From an uncultured Odoribacter sp. (lineage in GTDB: Bacteria; Bacteroidota; Bacteroidia; Bacteroidales; Marinifilaceae): a stretch of DNA of 11,699 nucleotides. Below the pieces are notes generated by a model, which had not been told where the DNA came from, searched no databases, and worked only from the letters and a program-made list of their open reading frames with translations. Below, one piece after another: positions 1 through 7,658 of this stretch. The DNA lies in NCBI GenBank assembly GCA_905193145.1, contig CAJJNP010000100.1, positions 1 through 11,699 of the forward strand. Direction: 5' to 3'. The translations under genes and the position numbers were made by a program. How positions within the stretch are numbered: the stretch's first letter is position 1; each line of letters opens with the position of its first letter.

Positions 1-168
1 TATCGTCCTGGTTACCCGCCCGAAGACGTCCGGTACGCGTGCCCTGTTCAAACAGGTGAAAGCGAACAATACACAAAAGAGATTTTTTATGAGCTACTTA
101 TAAAAAAAATATCTAACTTTGCAGTTCAGTTTTCAAAGGTCTGTACAAATCCCGTCCATTACCTTTAA
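1..168 (+). CDS. Nif3-like dinuclear metal-centre protein, C-terminal end (partial)
   Basis: Frame 1 is open from the window edge to TAA at 166-168. From the Glu codon at 58 it reads ESEQYTKEIFYELL and ends in CTNPVHYL. I recognise this as the conserved C-terminus of Bacteroidales Nif3/YbgI-family proteins (GHYESEQYTKEIFY ... NTNPIxYL). These are hexameric proteins with a dinuclear metal site, annotated as GTP cyclohydrolase I type 2 or of unknown function; the ESEQ glutamate region belongs to the metal-binding core. In Bacteroidales genomes this gene commonly precedes the zinc-ribbon gene found here, which supports the call. Positions 1-57 (YRPGYPP...VQTG) do not match what should precede ESEQ, and they are about 60% GC against roughly one third GC afterwards. 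Only the part from 58 on is securely assigned. Family assignment is from memory, without a search. Confidence 0.72.
   Translation, partial: YRPGYPPEDVRYACPVQTGESEQYTKEIFYELLIKKISNFAVQFSKVCTNPVHYL
114..121 (+). promoter_or_regulatory. Possible Bacteroidetes -7 promoter element
   Basis: TAACTTTG fits the Bacteroidetes sigma-ABfr -7 consensus TAnnTTTG at all defined bases. It lies in the 3' end of the Nif3-like gene, about 107 nt before the proposed zinc-ribbon start at 229, so it could drive that gene. No convincing TTTG -33 partner is present at the usual ~19-nt spacing; the nearest T-run is at 83-88. In AT-rich coding DNA this could be chance. Confidence 0.22.
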
Positions 169-180
169 GCAGACAGGATG

Positions 181-219
181 CCTAAAAGACCTAAAACTTG
201 TAACCTGTTAACTTGTAAC
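181..219 (+). repeat. Short direct repeats in the zinc-ribbon gene leader
   Basis: The 10-mer AACTTGTAAC occurs at 195-204 and again at 210-219 (period 15). Just upstream CCTAAAA occurs at 181-187 and 190-196 (period 9). Low-complexity repeats of this kind are often seen in Bacteroidales intergenic DNA. Their position between the Nif3-like stop codon and the likely ATG at 229 suggests leader sequence rather than coding sequence, which bears on the start choice for the next gene. No function is established. Confidence 0.5.
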
Positions 220-228
220 GAATTTTAT

Positions 229-1071
229 ATGGCAACGAACAACAATGACAAACTGCAAGAACTTTCTGTCGAAGAAAAATTGCAGCACCTTTACGAACTA
301 CAGCGCATTGATACTGAAATAGACAAAATCAGAACGCTGCGAGGTGAGCTTCCATTGGAAGTTCAAGACTTGGAAGATGAAATCGCCGGTCTTGAGACTC
401 GTTTGGAAAACCTAAAAAATGAAATCAGCGAAGCTGACAAAAACGTATCCGCAAAAAAACAGGAAATTGCAAAATCAGAAGAACTGATTAAAAAATACTC
501 AGAACAGCTTGATAACGTACGTAACAACCGTGAGTACGATGCTTTAACAAAAGAAGTTGAATTCCAGAAACTGGAAATTGAATTGCAAAACAAACGCATC
601 CGCGAATCTCAAAAGATTAAAGCAGAAAAAGAAGTTAATCTGGAAATTTCGAGTAAACAATACGAGGAGAAAAAAGCAGATCTAGAAGCAAAAAAAGCTG
701 AATTAGATGACATTATAGCAGAAACACACAAAGACGAAGAAGAGCTGATAAAAAAATCAGAAGAATTATCTGCCAGCATAGAAGAACGTCTTTTAACTGC
801 ATATCGTAAAATCCGCTCCAACGCACGTAATGGTTTAGCTGTTGTTACAGTAGACCGCGATGCTTGTGGAGGTTGTTTTAACAAAATTCCGCCTCAGCGC
901 CAATTAGACATCCGTTCTCGCAAAAAAATCATTGTTTGCGAATACTGCGGTCGTATCCTTATTGACAAATACATTTGCGACTATGATGGTAGTATGCAGA
1001 AAGCAGACCTTGAACTGGCAATAGAGGCACAGAAAAAGAAGAGTAGAAGAATCAAAAGATCTGAAGATTAA
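229..1071 (+). CDS. Coiled-coil C4-type zinc-ribbon protein (zf-RING_7 / DUF164 family)
   Basis: This 280-residue protein has two parts. Residues ~10-200 are charged and heptad-rich (many E, K, L, I), which predicts a long antiparallel coiled-coil hairpin. The C-terminal part carries a zinc ribbon with CGGC (Cys213, Cys216) and CEYC (Cys237, Cys240). It matches the widespread 'C4-type zinc ribbon domain' family that includes Helicobacter HP0958/FlgZ, which binds nucleic acid and flagellar partners. The role in non-flagellated Bacteroidales is unknown, so nucleic-acid binding is inference. An in-frame ATG exists at 178, but the extra 17 residues would translate the repeat-bearing leader and do not look like family N-termini. 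ATG 229 gives MATNNNDKLQELSVEEKL, so I chose 229. The gene starts 60 nt after the Nif3-like stop and is probably co-oriented with it in one unit. It ends in a lysine/arginine-rich tail just before a hairpin. Confidence 0.85.
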   Translation: MATNNNDKLQELSVEEKLQHLYELQRIDTEIDKIRTLRGELPLEVQDLEDEIAGLETRLENLKNEISEADKNVSAKKQEIAKSEELIKKYSEQLDNVRNNREYDALTKEVEFQKLEIELQNKRIRESQKIKAEKEVNLEISSKQYEEKKADLEAKKAELDDIIAETHKDEEELIKKSEELSASIEERLLTAYRKIRSNARNGLAVVTVDRDACGGCFNKIPPQRQLDIRSRKKIIVCEYCGRILIDKYICDYDGSMQKADLELAIEAQKKKSRRIKRSED

Positions 1072-1073
1072 AA

Positions 1074-1098
1074 AGAAAGCTGCTACGGCAGCTTTTTT
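1074..1098 (+). terminator. Hairpin with T-run between zinc-ribbon gene and valS
   Basis: AAAGCTGC (1076-1083) pairs perfectly with GCAGCTTT (1088-1095) around a TACG tetraloop closed by C-G, a stable UNCG-type loop. The 3' arm runs into six T (1093-1098). This is a textbook intrinsic terminator 3 nt after the zinc-ribbon stop codon. It ends only 24 nt before the preferred valS start, so it may be leaky or act as an attenuator, since no promoter is obvious between it and valS. Confidence 0.75.
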
Positions 1099-1122
1099 AG
1101 AATGTATCAATATATAAAAAGT

Positions 1123-3741
1123 ATGATTGCTGCAAATTACAATCCCAAAGAAAGCGAAGAGAAATGGTATAAATACTGGATGGACCATCATTTGTTCCAT
1201 TCAGAAGTGGATAACAGCAGAGAACCTTACTGCATTGTCATTCCACCTCCCAACGTCACCGGAGTGCTCCACATGGGACACATGCTCAACAACACAATAC
1301 AGGATGCCTTAGTACGTCGTGCCCGTCTGCAGGGAAAAAATGCCTGCTGGGTACCAGGGACAGACCATGCCTCCATCGCAACGGAAGCCAAAGTTGTAGC
1401 AAAACTCCAAAGTGAGGGCATAAAAAAAACAGACCTTTCACGCGAAGATTTTTTAAAACATGCGTGGGATTGGACACATACACATGGAGGCATTATCCTT
1501 AAACAATTAAAACGCCTTGGCGCCTCCTGCGACTGGGAGCGTACGGCCTTCACGATGGATGAAAAGCGTAGTGAAAGCGTGCTCAAAGTATTTGTTGACT
1601 TATTCAACAAAGGTCTCATCTATCGTGGCGTACGCATGGTTAATTGGGATCCACAAGCCTTGACTGCACTTTCTGACGAGGAAGTCGTTTATAAAGAAGA
1701 ACACAGTAAACTATATTATCTCCGCTATCGCATAGAAGGTGAAGATGGTTATGCCATTGTTGCTACTACACGCCCAGAAACAATCATGGGAGATACAGCC
1801 ATGTGTATCAACCCCAAAGACCCCAAGAATCAACATCTGCGTGGCAAAAAAGTTATTGTGCCTTTAGTAAACCGCGTCATTCCCGTCATTGAAGACGAAT
1901 ATGTAGACATAGAATTTGGTACCGGTTGCTTAAAAGTGACACCGGCGCACGATGTCAACGACTATATGTTAGGAGAGAAATACAATTTACCCTCCATCGA
2001 CATATTCAACGATAACGGCACCATCAGTGAAGCGGCAAAATTATACGTAGGCATGGATCGTTTTGACGTACGTAAGCAGATTGAGCAGGATCTACAAGCT
2101 GCCGGTCTGTTAGAGAAAGTTGAACCCTATACTAACAATGTAGGTTTTTCCGAGCGTACAAACGTGCCTATTGAGCCTAAACTATCGATGCAATGGTTCC
2201 TTAAAATGGAGCATTTGGCAAAAATTGCCTTGACACCGGTAATGGAAGATGACATTCGTTTCTTCCCATCAAAATTTAAAAATACATACCGCCATTGGAT
2301 GGAGAACATCAAAGATTGGTGTATCAGCCGTCAATTATGGTGGGGACACCGAATTCCGGCTTGGTATCTTCCGGAAGGTGGATACGTTGTGGCCAACAAT
2401 GAAACCGAAGCCTTACAGCTAGCTCGTGAAAAAAGCGGTAATAAAGACTTACAGTTAGCTGATTTACGTCAAGATGAAGATTGTCTTGATACTTGGTTCT
2501 CTTCTTGGTTATGGCCAATATCTCTGTTTGACGGAATCAACAATCCCGGAAACCCAGAAATAAACTACTATTACCCCACCAATGATTTAGTAACCGGTCC
2601 GGATATTATCTTCTTTTGGGTAGCCCGCATGATTATGGCCGGCTATGAATATCAAGGTAAAATGCCATTTAAAAATGTCTACTTCACAGGTATTGTACGC
2701 GACAAGCTAGGACGCAAAATGTCAAAATCATTAGGAAATTCACCCGACCCACTTGATTTGATTGACAAATATGGTGCTGACGGAGTACGTGTCGGAATGT
2801 TACTTTGTGCCCCTGCCGGAGGAGACCTCTTATTTGACGAAAGTCTTCCGGAACAAGGGCGTAACTTTACCACCAAAATGTGGAATGCCTTCAAGTTAGT
2901 TAAATCTTGGGAGATTGCAGACATTGAACAACCGGAACATTCACGCCTTGCCTTAGCTTGGTTCAACAATCTGCTAAATAAAGTAACAGAAACATTAAAT
3001 ACCCAATTCGATCAATATCGCATATCAGAAGCTCTAATGACCATTTACACAACCTTCCGTGATGAATTCTCATCTTGGCTGCTGGAAATGATCAAGCCAG
3101 CTTACGGCCAACCTATAGACCGTCAGAGCTATGAGCAGACTGTATGTATATTCGAGCAATTATTACAACTGCTTCACCCGTTCATGCCATTTATTACTGA
3201 AGATATTTGGCAAGCTCTTCGGACACGCAAAGATGGTGAAAGCATCATGATTTCAATCATGCCCCAACCTGCCGAATACGATGAGAACCTACTTTCTCGA
3301 TTTGAAGCTGTAAAAAATGTCATTGTAGGAATCCGCAACATCCGGAAACAAGACAATGTACCTTTTAAAGATGCACTAGAACTGAAAGTAAAAGTTAGTG
3401 AGCGATATCCCGCAAGCTTTGCTAGCATCATCTGCAAAATGGGTAATATTTCAACTATCGAAACTGTAACAGAAGCAGTAAAAGGAGCCCGCAGTTTCAT
3501 TGCCGATACCGTAGAATATTTCATTCCGGCATCTGGTCAGGTCGACACCGTAGAATTGCGCGCCAAATTAGAAGAAGATTTAAAATACACCCAAGGCTTT
3601 TTAGCTTCAGTCATGAAAAAACTCAGCAACGAAAAGTTTGTTAATGGGGCTCCAGCCCAAGTTGTTGCTAACGAACGCAAAAAGCAAGCCGATGCAGAAG
3701 CTAAGATTGCTGCAATCGAAGCACAATTGAAAGAGCTGTAA
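1123..3741 (+). CDS. valS: Valyl-tRNA synthetase (class Ia)
   Basis: This cytoplasmic enzyme charges tRNA-Val with valine using ATP and edits mischarged threonine. From ATG 1123 it has 872 residues. The Rossmann core carries the HIGH motif as HMGH (residues 50-53, after PPPNVTGVL) and KMSKS at 532-536. The CP1 editing domain includes TTRPE from residue 215. An anticodon-binding domain follows (~630-760), then the C-terminal coiled-coil arm typical of bacterial ValRS from about residue 807 ([14 protein letters not shown] ...). The length is normal and no key motif is missing. An ATG at 1102 would add MYQYIKS and begin 3 nt after the terminator T-run. Family N-termini usually have only a few residues before the YNP motif, so 1123 (MIAANYNP) is preferred, though 1102 cannot be excluded. 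A hairpin follows the stop codon. Confidence 0.96.
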   Translation: MIAANYNPKESEEKWYKYWMDHHLFHSEVDNSREPYCIVIPPPNVTGVLHMGHMLNNTIQDALVRRARLQGKNACWVPGTDHASIATEAKVVAKLQSEGIKKTDLSREDFLKHAWDWTHTHGGIILKQLKRLGASCDWERTAFTMDEKRSESVLKVFVDLFNKGLIYRGVRMVNWDPQALTALSDEEVVYKEEHSKLYYLRYRIEGEDGYAIVATTRPETIMGDTAMCINPKDPKNQHLRGKKVIVPLVNRVIPVIEDEYVDIEFGTGCLKVTPAHDVNDYMLGEKYNLPSIDIFNDNGTISEAAKLYVGMDRFDVRKQIEQDLQAAGLLEKVEPYTNNVGFSERTNVPIEPKLSMQWFLKMEHLAKIALTPVMEDDIRFFPSKFKNTYRHWMENIKDWCISRQLWWGHRIPAWYLPEGGYVVANNETEALQLAREKSGNKDLQLADLRQDEDCLDTWFSSWLWPISLFDGINNPGNPEINYYYPTNDLVTGPDIIFFWVARMIMAGYEYQGKMPFKNVYFTGIVRDKLGRKMSKSLGNSPDPLDLIDKYGADGVRVGMLLCAPAGGDLLFDESLPEQGRNFTTKMWNAFKLVKSWEIADIEQPEHSRLALAWFNNLLNKVTETLNTQFDQYRISEALMTIYTTFRDEFSSWLLEMIKPAYGQPIDRQSYEQTVCIFEQLLQLLHPFMPFITEDIWQALRTRKDGESIMISIMPQPAEYDENLLSRFEAVKNVIVGIRNIRKQDNVPFKDALELKVKVSERYPASFASIICKMGNISTIETVTEAVKGARSFIADTVEYFIPASGQVDTVELRAKLEEDLKYTQGFLASVMKKLSNEKFVNGAPAQVVANERKKQADAEAKIAAIEAQLKEL

Positions 3742-3749
3742 AACATTGA

Positions 3750-3790
3750 AGTGTAATAGTCAGTACTTATCCTGGCTATTACACTCTTTT
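3750..3790 (+). terminator. Intrinsic terminator after valS
   Basis: AGTGTAATAG (3750-3759) pairs perfectly with CTATTACACT (3776-3785) across a 16-nt loop, followed by CTTTT (3786-3790). It begins 9 nt after the valS stop. The stem is AT-rich and the loop long, so termination may be moderate, but position and T-run fit. Confidence 0.65.
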
Positions 3791-3929
3791 AAATGTCTTC
3801 CATAGAAAACACTTTCCATCAATAGCTGACAGAAAAACATATCTAGCCATAGCATAATGAACCATACTCCCCTATTAGCAAAATATAGAACGTTTTTTCT
3901 TTATCATATACAAGTTTATGTTCAGCTAA
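3791..3929. other. Non-coding stretch in the convergent gap
   Basis: This AT-rich sequence has no credible gene on either strand. A 35-codon open frame from ATG 3857 has no recognisable product. Faint echoes of valS may continue leftward here, for example KFM around 3911-3920 where intact valS has PFMPF, but they are too weak to annotate. Confidence 0.4.
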
Positions 3930-4115
3930 CATTCTTTCAACACTATCGTAGCAAAAGGGGATAATATCATAATGCTATCCACAAAACCATAAAGTAGCTC
4001 CTTAGCATTCCCGAATATTTTATTCATATGAATATACGTAGATTCGCAGTCAATCTATCGACCAAATTGACACCACCAAACTGCAAGCCAAATAGAAGAA
4101 AACTTAAAATACTCC
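3930..4115 (+). pseudogene. Decayed remnant of a second valS 3' end
   Basis: Positions 4066-4115 align with intact valS 3541-3591 with one single-base deletion and about 38 of 51 matching bases by eye. The implied peptide IDTTKLQAK-LEENLKYS parallels [17 protein letters not shown], the start of the ValRS C-terminal coiled coil. The deletion at about 4093 puts a TAG in frame. Upstream, 4013-4025 matches valS 3514-3526 at 12 of 13 bases (EYFI codons). Positions 3936-3989 read, with a frameshift, FQHYRSK then KGDNIIMLSTKP, resembling the ValRS stretch [19 protein letters not shown] (valS ~3208-3264). The blocks keep valS order and strand, but spacing differs: ~200 nt are lost between the first two and ~26 nt gained between the last two. 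The terminal 66 or so codons are absent. I infer a degraded duplicate or a displaced older allele. Only the 4066-4115 block is strong alone. Confidence 0.55.
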
Positions 4116-4120
4116 TTTTG

Positions 4121-4156
4121 ATAATAAAAGAATCCCGCTTAAAAGCGGGATTCTTC
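4121..4156 (-). terminator. Terminator of the SusCD-TlpA operon
   Basis: AAGAATCCCGCTT (4128-4140) is followed two bases later by its perfect reverse complement at 4143-4155. This gives a GC-containing stem of 12-13 bp with a very short loop. Read on the minus strand it starts 13 nt after the TlpA-like stop codon and runs into TTTTATTAT. The convergent position means it could also stop read-through from valS. Confidence 0.85.
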
Positions 4157-4168
4157 ATCTTGAGAAAT

Positions 4169-5260
4169 TTATTGAGCCAAAACCTTTTGCACACATTTTT
4201 CCAACTCTTCCCCTCTCAAGCCTTCACCTACAATTCGATTATTCTCATCCAATACAAACAACATTGGAACACCATGAATCTGGTAAACATCCGTGACTAT
4301 GCTATTCCAACCTTTCAAATCAGACATATGCAACCAAGACAATCCATCAGCTTCAATAGCTTTACGCCAAGCATCAACTTTGACATCTAACGAAACACCT
4401 ATAATCTCCAAACCTTTCGATTTATATTTTTCATAGACTTTCTTGACATTCGGATTTTCAGCTCTACACGGGCCACACCACGAAGCCCAAAAATCAATGA
4501 TTTTCGCTTTAGCTTTCACTCCATAAATAGAAAGAGGTTTTCCATCTGGAGTCTGCATTTGCAAATCAGGTGCAATACCACCAACAATAAGCGCAGCTAT
4601 CTTCTCTGCATAAGGTTTCACATAACATCCTGGAATTGTTGCTTTAGCCTTTTTTCCCAACAAATCATATTTCTTTGACAAATTCTTTTTCTCCATCAAA
4701 CGATCCTTCCGCCATGCAAGCAAACTAGCACTCACAATATTATCATTTGCCTTCAAAAATTCATCTTCCGCTTCATCATAAAGGTCTTCATATTGCATTA
4801 ATAAACCTTTTATCTGCAATATTCCAAAATAATCATCCTTACCATATGATTTCTCATATTCTTTACGTATGGAATCACGTTCATGCTGCAACATAAGCTC
4901 TTTTTTTCTAAATTCATTGCGAAGCTCCTGCATTTTACCTCCACCTAACACTTCATACGACCTAGGCTGCTTAACATCTGCTCTCACGTCATAATCTCCT
5001 TTCTCCAGAAAAACAGGAAAACGCAAACGTGTATTGACAGCACAAATCTCAGCCGCAGTAGGCTGCTTTACCTTCCCAGTAAAGCAAAACTTTCCATCTG
5101 CAGTAAGTGAATTTCCTAAGGTATCATATTTACCAGTAGCATCTTGTACAAGCAATAAAATACGCCCACCATGATTCTTTATCTCTCCATTGATTTTAAA
5201 CTGACCGAATACCTGTAGTCCAATAAGTAGCAATCCTACTAATATCACTAAATTTTTCAT
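4169..5260 (-). CDS. TlpA-family periplasmic thiol-disulfide oxidoreductase with N-terminal DUF4369-like domain
   Basis: This 363-residue protein begins with a Sec signal peptide (MKNLVILVGLLLIGLQVFG) lacking a lipobox Cys, so a soluble periplasmic protein is expected. Residues ~21-105 look like DUF4369: FKINGEI, a DGKF turn and an FLEKGDYDV strand. A charged helical linker (~108-205) follows. Residues ~228-363 form a thioredoxin-like AhpC/TSA-Redoxin domain with the redox motif WCGPC (Cys262, Cys265) and cis-Pro Pro332 in GVPMLFVLD. TlpA/ResA-type proteins usually reduce or isomerise disulfides of specific exported partners. The partner here is unknown; the neighbouring lipoproteins are candidates only by proximity. 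It is the last gene of the operon, 14 nt after the PKD-like gene, and is followed by a strong terminator. Confidence 0.9.
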   Translation of the reverse strand: MKNLVILVGLLLIGLQVFGQFKINGEIKNHGGRILLLVQDATGKYDTLGNSLTADGKFCFTGKVKQPTAAEICAVNTRLRFPVFLEKGDYDVRADVKQPRSYEVLGGGKMQELRNEFRKKELMLQHERDSIRKEYEKSYGKDDYFGILQIKGLLMQYEDLYDEAEDEFLKANDNIVSASLLAWRKDRLMEKKNLSKKYDLLGKKAKATIPGCYVKPYAEKIAALIVGGIAPDLQMQTPDGKPLSIYGVKAKAKIIDFWASWCGPCRAENPNVKKVYEKYKSKGLEIIGVSLDVKVDAWRKAIEADGLSWLHMSDLKGWNSIVTDVYQIHGVPMLFVLDENNRIVGEGLRGEELEKCVQKVLAQ

Positions 5261-5274
5261 ATACTATTTTTAGT

Positions 5275-6870
5275 TTATTTTTTTCTCTCTTTATAAACAA
5301 TATCTACAATTTTCCCCAACTTCTTAAACTCTTTTTTCTTAACCAAATCACCCATTAAATTTGGGACATCATACAAACGCATAATTCCACATTCATTCTC
5401 TGCAGCTCCCTGAGCATGTGTACCAACAACCAATTGGTAATTACGAGCTCGTTCCCAATCTTCATAAGCTTCCCAAGCAACAAAAGGATTAAATCTAAGC
5501 ACCTTTATACTTTCTCCTGGAAAATCCAACACTTTTTTTGCAGGAGTATCAGGATGCCCCATATCAAATTGATAAACTGTTTGCCCATCGGAATAAAACA
5601 AATAAGGAAGAGAGTGATGACAAGCAAACATAGTTGCCTTATCTAAACCTGTTCCTGTTACCTTCCCATAATATTCTTGAACATTATACTCTTCATACTC
5701 ACCTTCTTCCCACCAATTTTGTGGTTCTTCATAGTGCGCTCTCAATTTCATCCCACAAAAGAAAAATTCCTGTGTCATGGGATTTTTTAATATGGCATAA
5801 ATTAATCCGGATTTTGTCGACTCCATGTGTACAAGATCGCATCCTGTTTTCACTGGAAATTTCTGTTCTCCTGAGAAAGTCATAACTGAAGGGTATGTAG
5901 AATTATTTCTAATCACCAAAAATTGCTGATGGGTTTCGTCATACAGCACTGCAGGAGCGCACCCATAGCCACCATTACTATAATTATCATCAAAACTTAC
6001 ACCAACAAAAGGTGCGGCTTTAAAATCAATTTTACCATCAATTTTATTAATCGGATATTCAAAAACACTACCAAAAACAGACTTATCAATACCATAAACA
6101 TCTTGTTTGTCATCAACAACTACCCAACGGTCATTCACAGAAAACATTGACAAATTTGCAGCAACTAAATGAACCGCATCTGGAGTAATACCAAATCGCC
6201 ACTTCAAACTATTATCTTCACCGGCCCGTAAATCTTCCGGATCCATCACGTAAGTATCTTTATCTGTCACTAACATAGGAAATACTTCTCTCACATCATA
6301 ATTATATATCAAACGCTGCGGAAATCCAGGCTTAAATGATTCATTCTCCCAAATATTATGAGCTATTAAGTCTTCATCTTCACTTGAATTAAACACAATA
6401 TCCATGCGAGACTCTCCATTTTCTTCACACAATACCATCCAACCTTCACTAGTCATGGATTTCACTCGCAAATAAAAAGGTGTCGCCCAACAAACGCCAG
6501 TTTCTTTATCAGTTACATTAAAAAAACATGAATAGTCTCCTGGTTTTAATGTCAACAATATATCAATACGGCGTTCTGTTGATAGTACTAAACTATCAGC
6601 CTTTTCTATATCTTCGAAATCTACACCTTTAGGTATTGCTTTCCATTCGTACTCATAATCAGCCTCATTAAAATCCTTTAAGGTCGATTCTATCACAGGG
6701 TCAAATGTAAGGTTATCAACGAAAGAAACTTTAGTATACAACTTCCCTTGCTCCAAACCTTCTGCAATTGCCAATTCATTTATTTCATGGTAGACATAAT
6801 TACCCTTATCCTCTGCGCATGCCCCTAATAATAGCACACTCAACAATATTAATATGTATCTAAATTTCAT
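5275..6870 (-). CDS. PKD-like family lipoprotein (PF16407-type)
   Basis: This 531-residue protein starts MKFRYILILLSVLLLGAC, a classic type II signal with lipobox LGAC and lipidated Cys18, so it should sit in a membrane and probably the outer membrane. The mature N-terminus AEDKGNYVYHEINEL is the signature I associate with Bacteroidales PKD-like lipoproteins encoded beside SusC/SusD and DUF4843 genes. After an N-terminal Ig/PKD-like region (~20-145) comes GWMVLCEENGESRMD, then a long beta-rich section that could be propeller-like; that fold is inference. An in-frame ATG at 6882 would add MFDV. I chose 6870 because it puts the positive residues (K2, R4) directly before the hydrophobic core. 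It starts 20 nt after the DUF4843 stop. The biochemical role is unknown; surface ligand binding for the importer is a guess from context. Confidence 0.8.
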   Translation of the reverse strand: MKFRYILILLSVLLLGACAEDKGNYVYHEINELAIAEGLEQGKLYTKVSFVDNLTFDPVIESTLKDFNEADYEYEWKAIPKGVDFEDIEKADSLVLSTERRIDILLTLKPGDYSCFFNVTDKETGVCWATPFYLRVKSMTSEGWMVLCEENGESRMDIVFNSSEDEDLIAHNIWENESFKPGFPQRLIYNYDVREVFPMLVTDKDTYVMDPEDLRAGEDNSLKWRFGITPDAVHLVAANLSMFSVNDRWVVVDDKQDVYGIDKSVFGSVFEYPINKIDGKIDFKAAPFVGVSFDDNYSNGGYGCAPAVLYDETHQQFLVIRNNSTYPSVMTFSGEQKFPVKTGCDLVHMESTKSGLIYAILKNPMTQEFFFCGMKLRAHYEEPQNWWEEGEYEEYNVQEYYGKVTGTGLDKATMFACHHSLPYLFYSDGQTVYQFDMGHPDTPAKKVLDFPGESIKVLRFNPFVAWEAYEDWERARNYQLVVGTHAQGAAENECGIMRLYDVPNLMGDLVKKKEFKKLGKIVDIVYKERKK

Positions 6871-6890
6871 AACATCAAACATTTAATCAT

Positions 6891-7646
6891 TTAACCCTTA
6901 GAAGCTTCCCCCATTTCCATCGGTTTATCATCTTCATCTGTTTGAGGATTTTCCTGCAACCAGCGATGCATATATTTTCCTACAAATTTCAAATACCCTT
7001 CGGTCAATTTTGTACCCACAAAATCTTCCCGATTGATACCCATCACATCGCATATTAATGAAGATTTTTTCTGAGACCAAACTCCGAAATATTTTATACC
7101 ATACAAATTCCACCAAGCCGGCATTGGGAAATTCTCATTCATTACAATCACACGTTGGTAATCGATATTCCGCATTTTAAAATTCACACTATCAATTTGG
7201 ACAGTGGCTTCGCGAGTATAAATAAAACGCAGTTCGGGATTTTCAATCAATTTCACCACGAAACGCTTCGGATGTTTTACTAAATCCTCCGTACGCAATA
7301 ACTTTATATCAATAAAAGCCTCAGCTTGATTAGCCGGAATCACATACTCAGTATCAAACGCTTCAAAATCCACCCCTTCAATTGCCGACAAGGTATCTGT
7401 ATCCGAATATATTTCAATGCTAAATTTACGATCATAATTGGCTGTATTACCATAAAGACACACTTGTAATTGAATTGACTGGGTTTTTACATCCGAATTT
7501 TTCAATCCCCATGCCACCCTAAGCGTATCAGAAAATAATCCTCCATCTGCAAAATAAATTCCACTACCTCCTTCGTAGGTGTCAATCTCTTTTTCGCATG
7601 ACACACAACCGACCAATATCAATAATAAAAACAATAAATTCTTCAT
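6891..7646 (-). CDS. DUF4843 domain lipoprotein
   Basis: This 251-residue protein has a type II signal peptide, MKNLLFLLLILVGCVSC. Either Cys14 (canonical LVGC) or Cys17 (before EKEID) could be lipidated. The mature start EKEIDTYEGGSGIYFADG, the paired beta-strand pattern and the EGVDFEAF...YVIPANQAEAFIDIKLLRTEDL segment fit DUF4843, a beta-sandwich domain of Bacteroidetes lipoproteins reminiscent of Calx-beta-type repeats. The C-terminal ~75 residues, with MPAWWNLYGIKYFGVWS, form a second conserved patch. The extreme C-terminus is acidic and probably flexible (QTDEDDKPMEMGEASKG). The gene starts 12 nt after the SusD-like stop. No enzymatic motif is visible; a surface accessory role in the importer complex is inferred from context only. 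Confidence 0.8.
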   Translation of the reverse strand: MKNLLFLLLILVGCVSCEKEIDTYEGGSGIYFADGGLFSDTLRVAWGLKNSDVKTQSIQLQVCLYGNTANYDRKFSIEIYSDTDTLSAIEGVDFEAFDTEYVIPANQAEAFIDIKLLRTEDLVKHPKRFVVKLIENPELRFIYTREATVQIDSVNFKMRNIDYQRVIVMNENFPMPAWWNLYGIKYFGVWSQKKSSLICDVMGINREDFVGTKLTEGYLKFVGKYMHRWLQENPQTDEDDKPMEMGEASKG

Positions 7647-7658
7647 AATAAATACATT

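Noticed and set aside
178..228. Upstream ATG at 178 as the start of the zinc-ribbon protein
   Set aside because: It would translate short direct repeats into a family-atypical N-terminus; ATG 229 gives a normal one.
1227..1619. 130-codon minus-strand open frame opposite valS
   Set aside because: It is antisense to the catalytic core including the HMGH motif; no independent evidence of coding.
3857..3963. 35-codon open frame starting MNHTPLLAKYRT
   Set aside because: It is short, has no recognisable product and lies between two terminators. Its end overlaps the valS-like remnant, which explains the partial protein-like look.
3742..4168. Possible attachment site or tRNA fragment in the convergent gap
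   Set aside because: No cloverleaf, no tRNA 3' end and no matching direct repeat elsewhere in the window; the repeat-like content is explained by similarity to valS.
4028..4390. 120-codon plus-strand open frame over the TlpA 3' end
   Set aside because: It crosses the operon terminator and runs antisense to the conserved thioredoxin domain. Its first part overlaps the decayed valS remnant, and the product resembles nothing.
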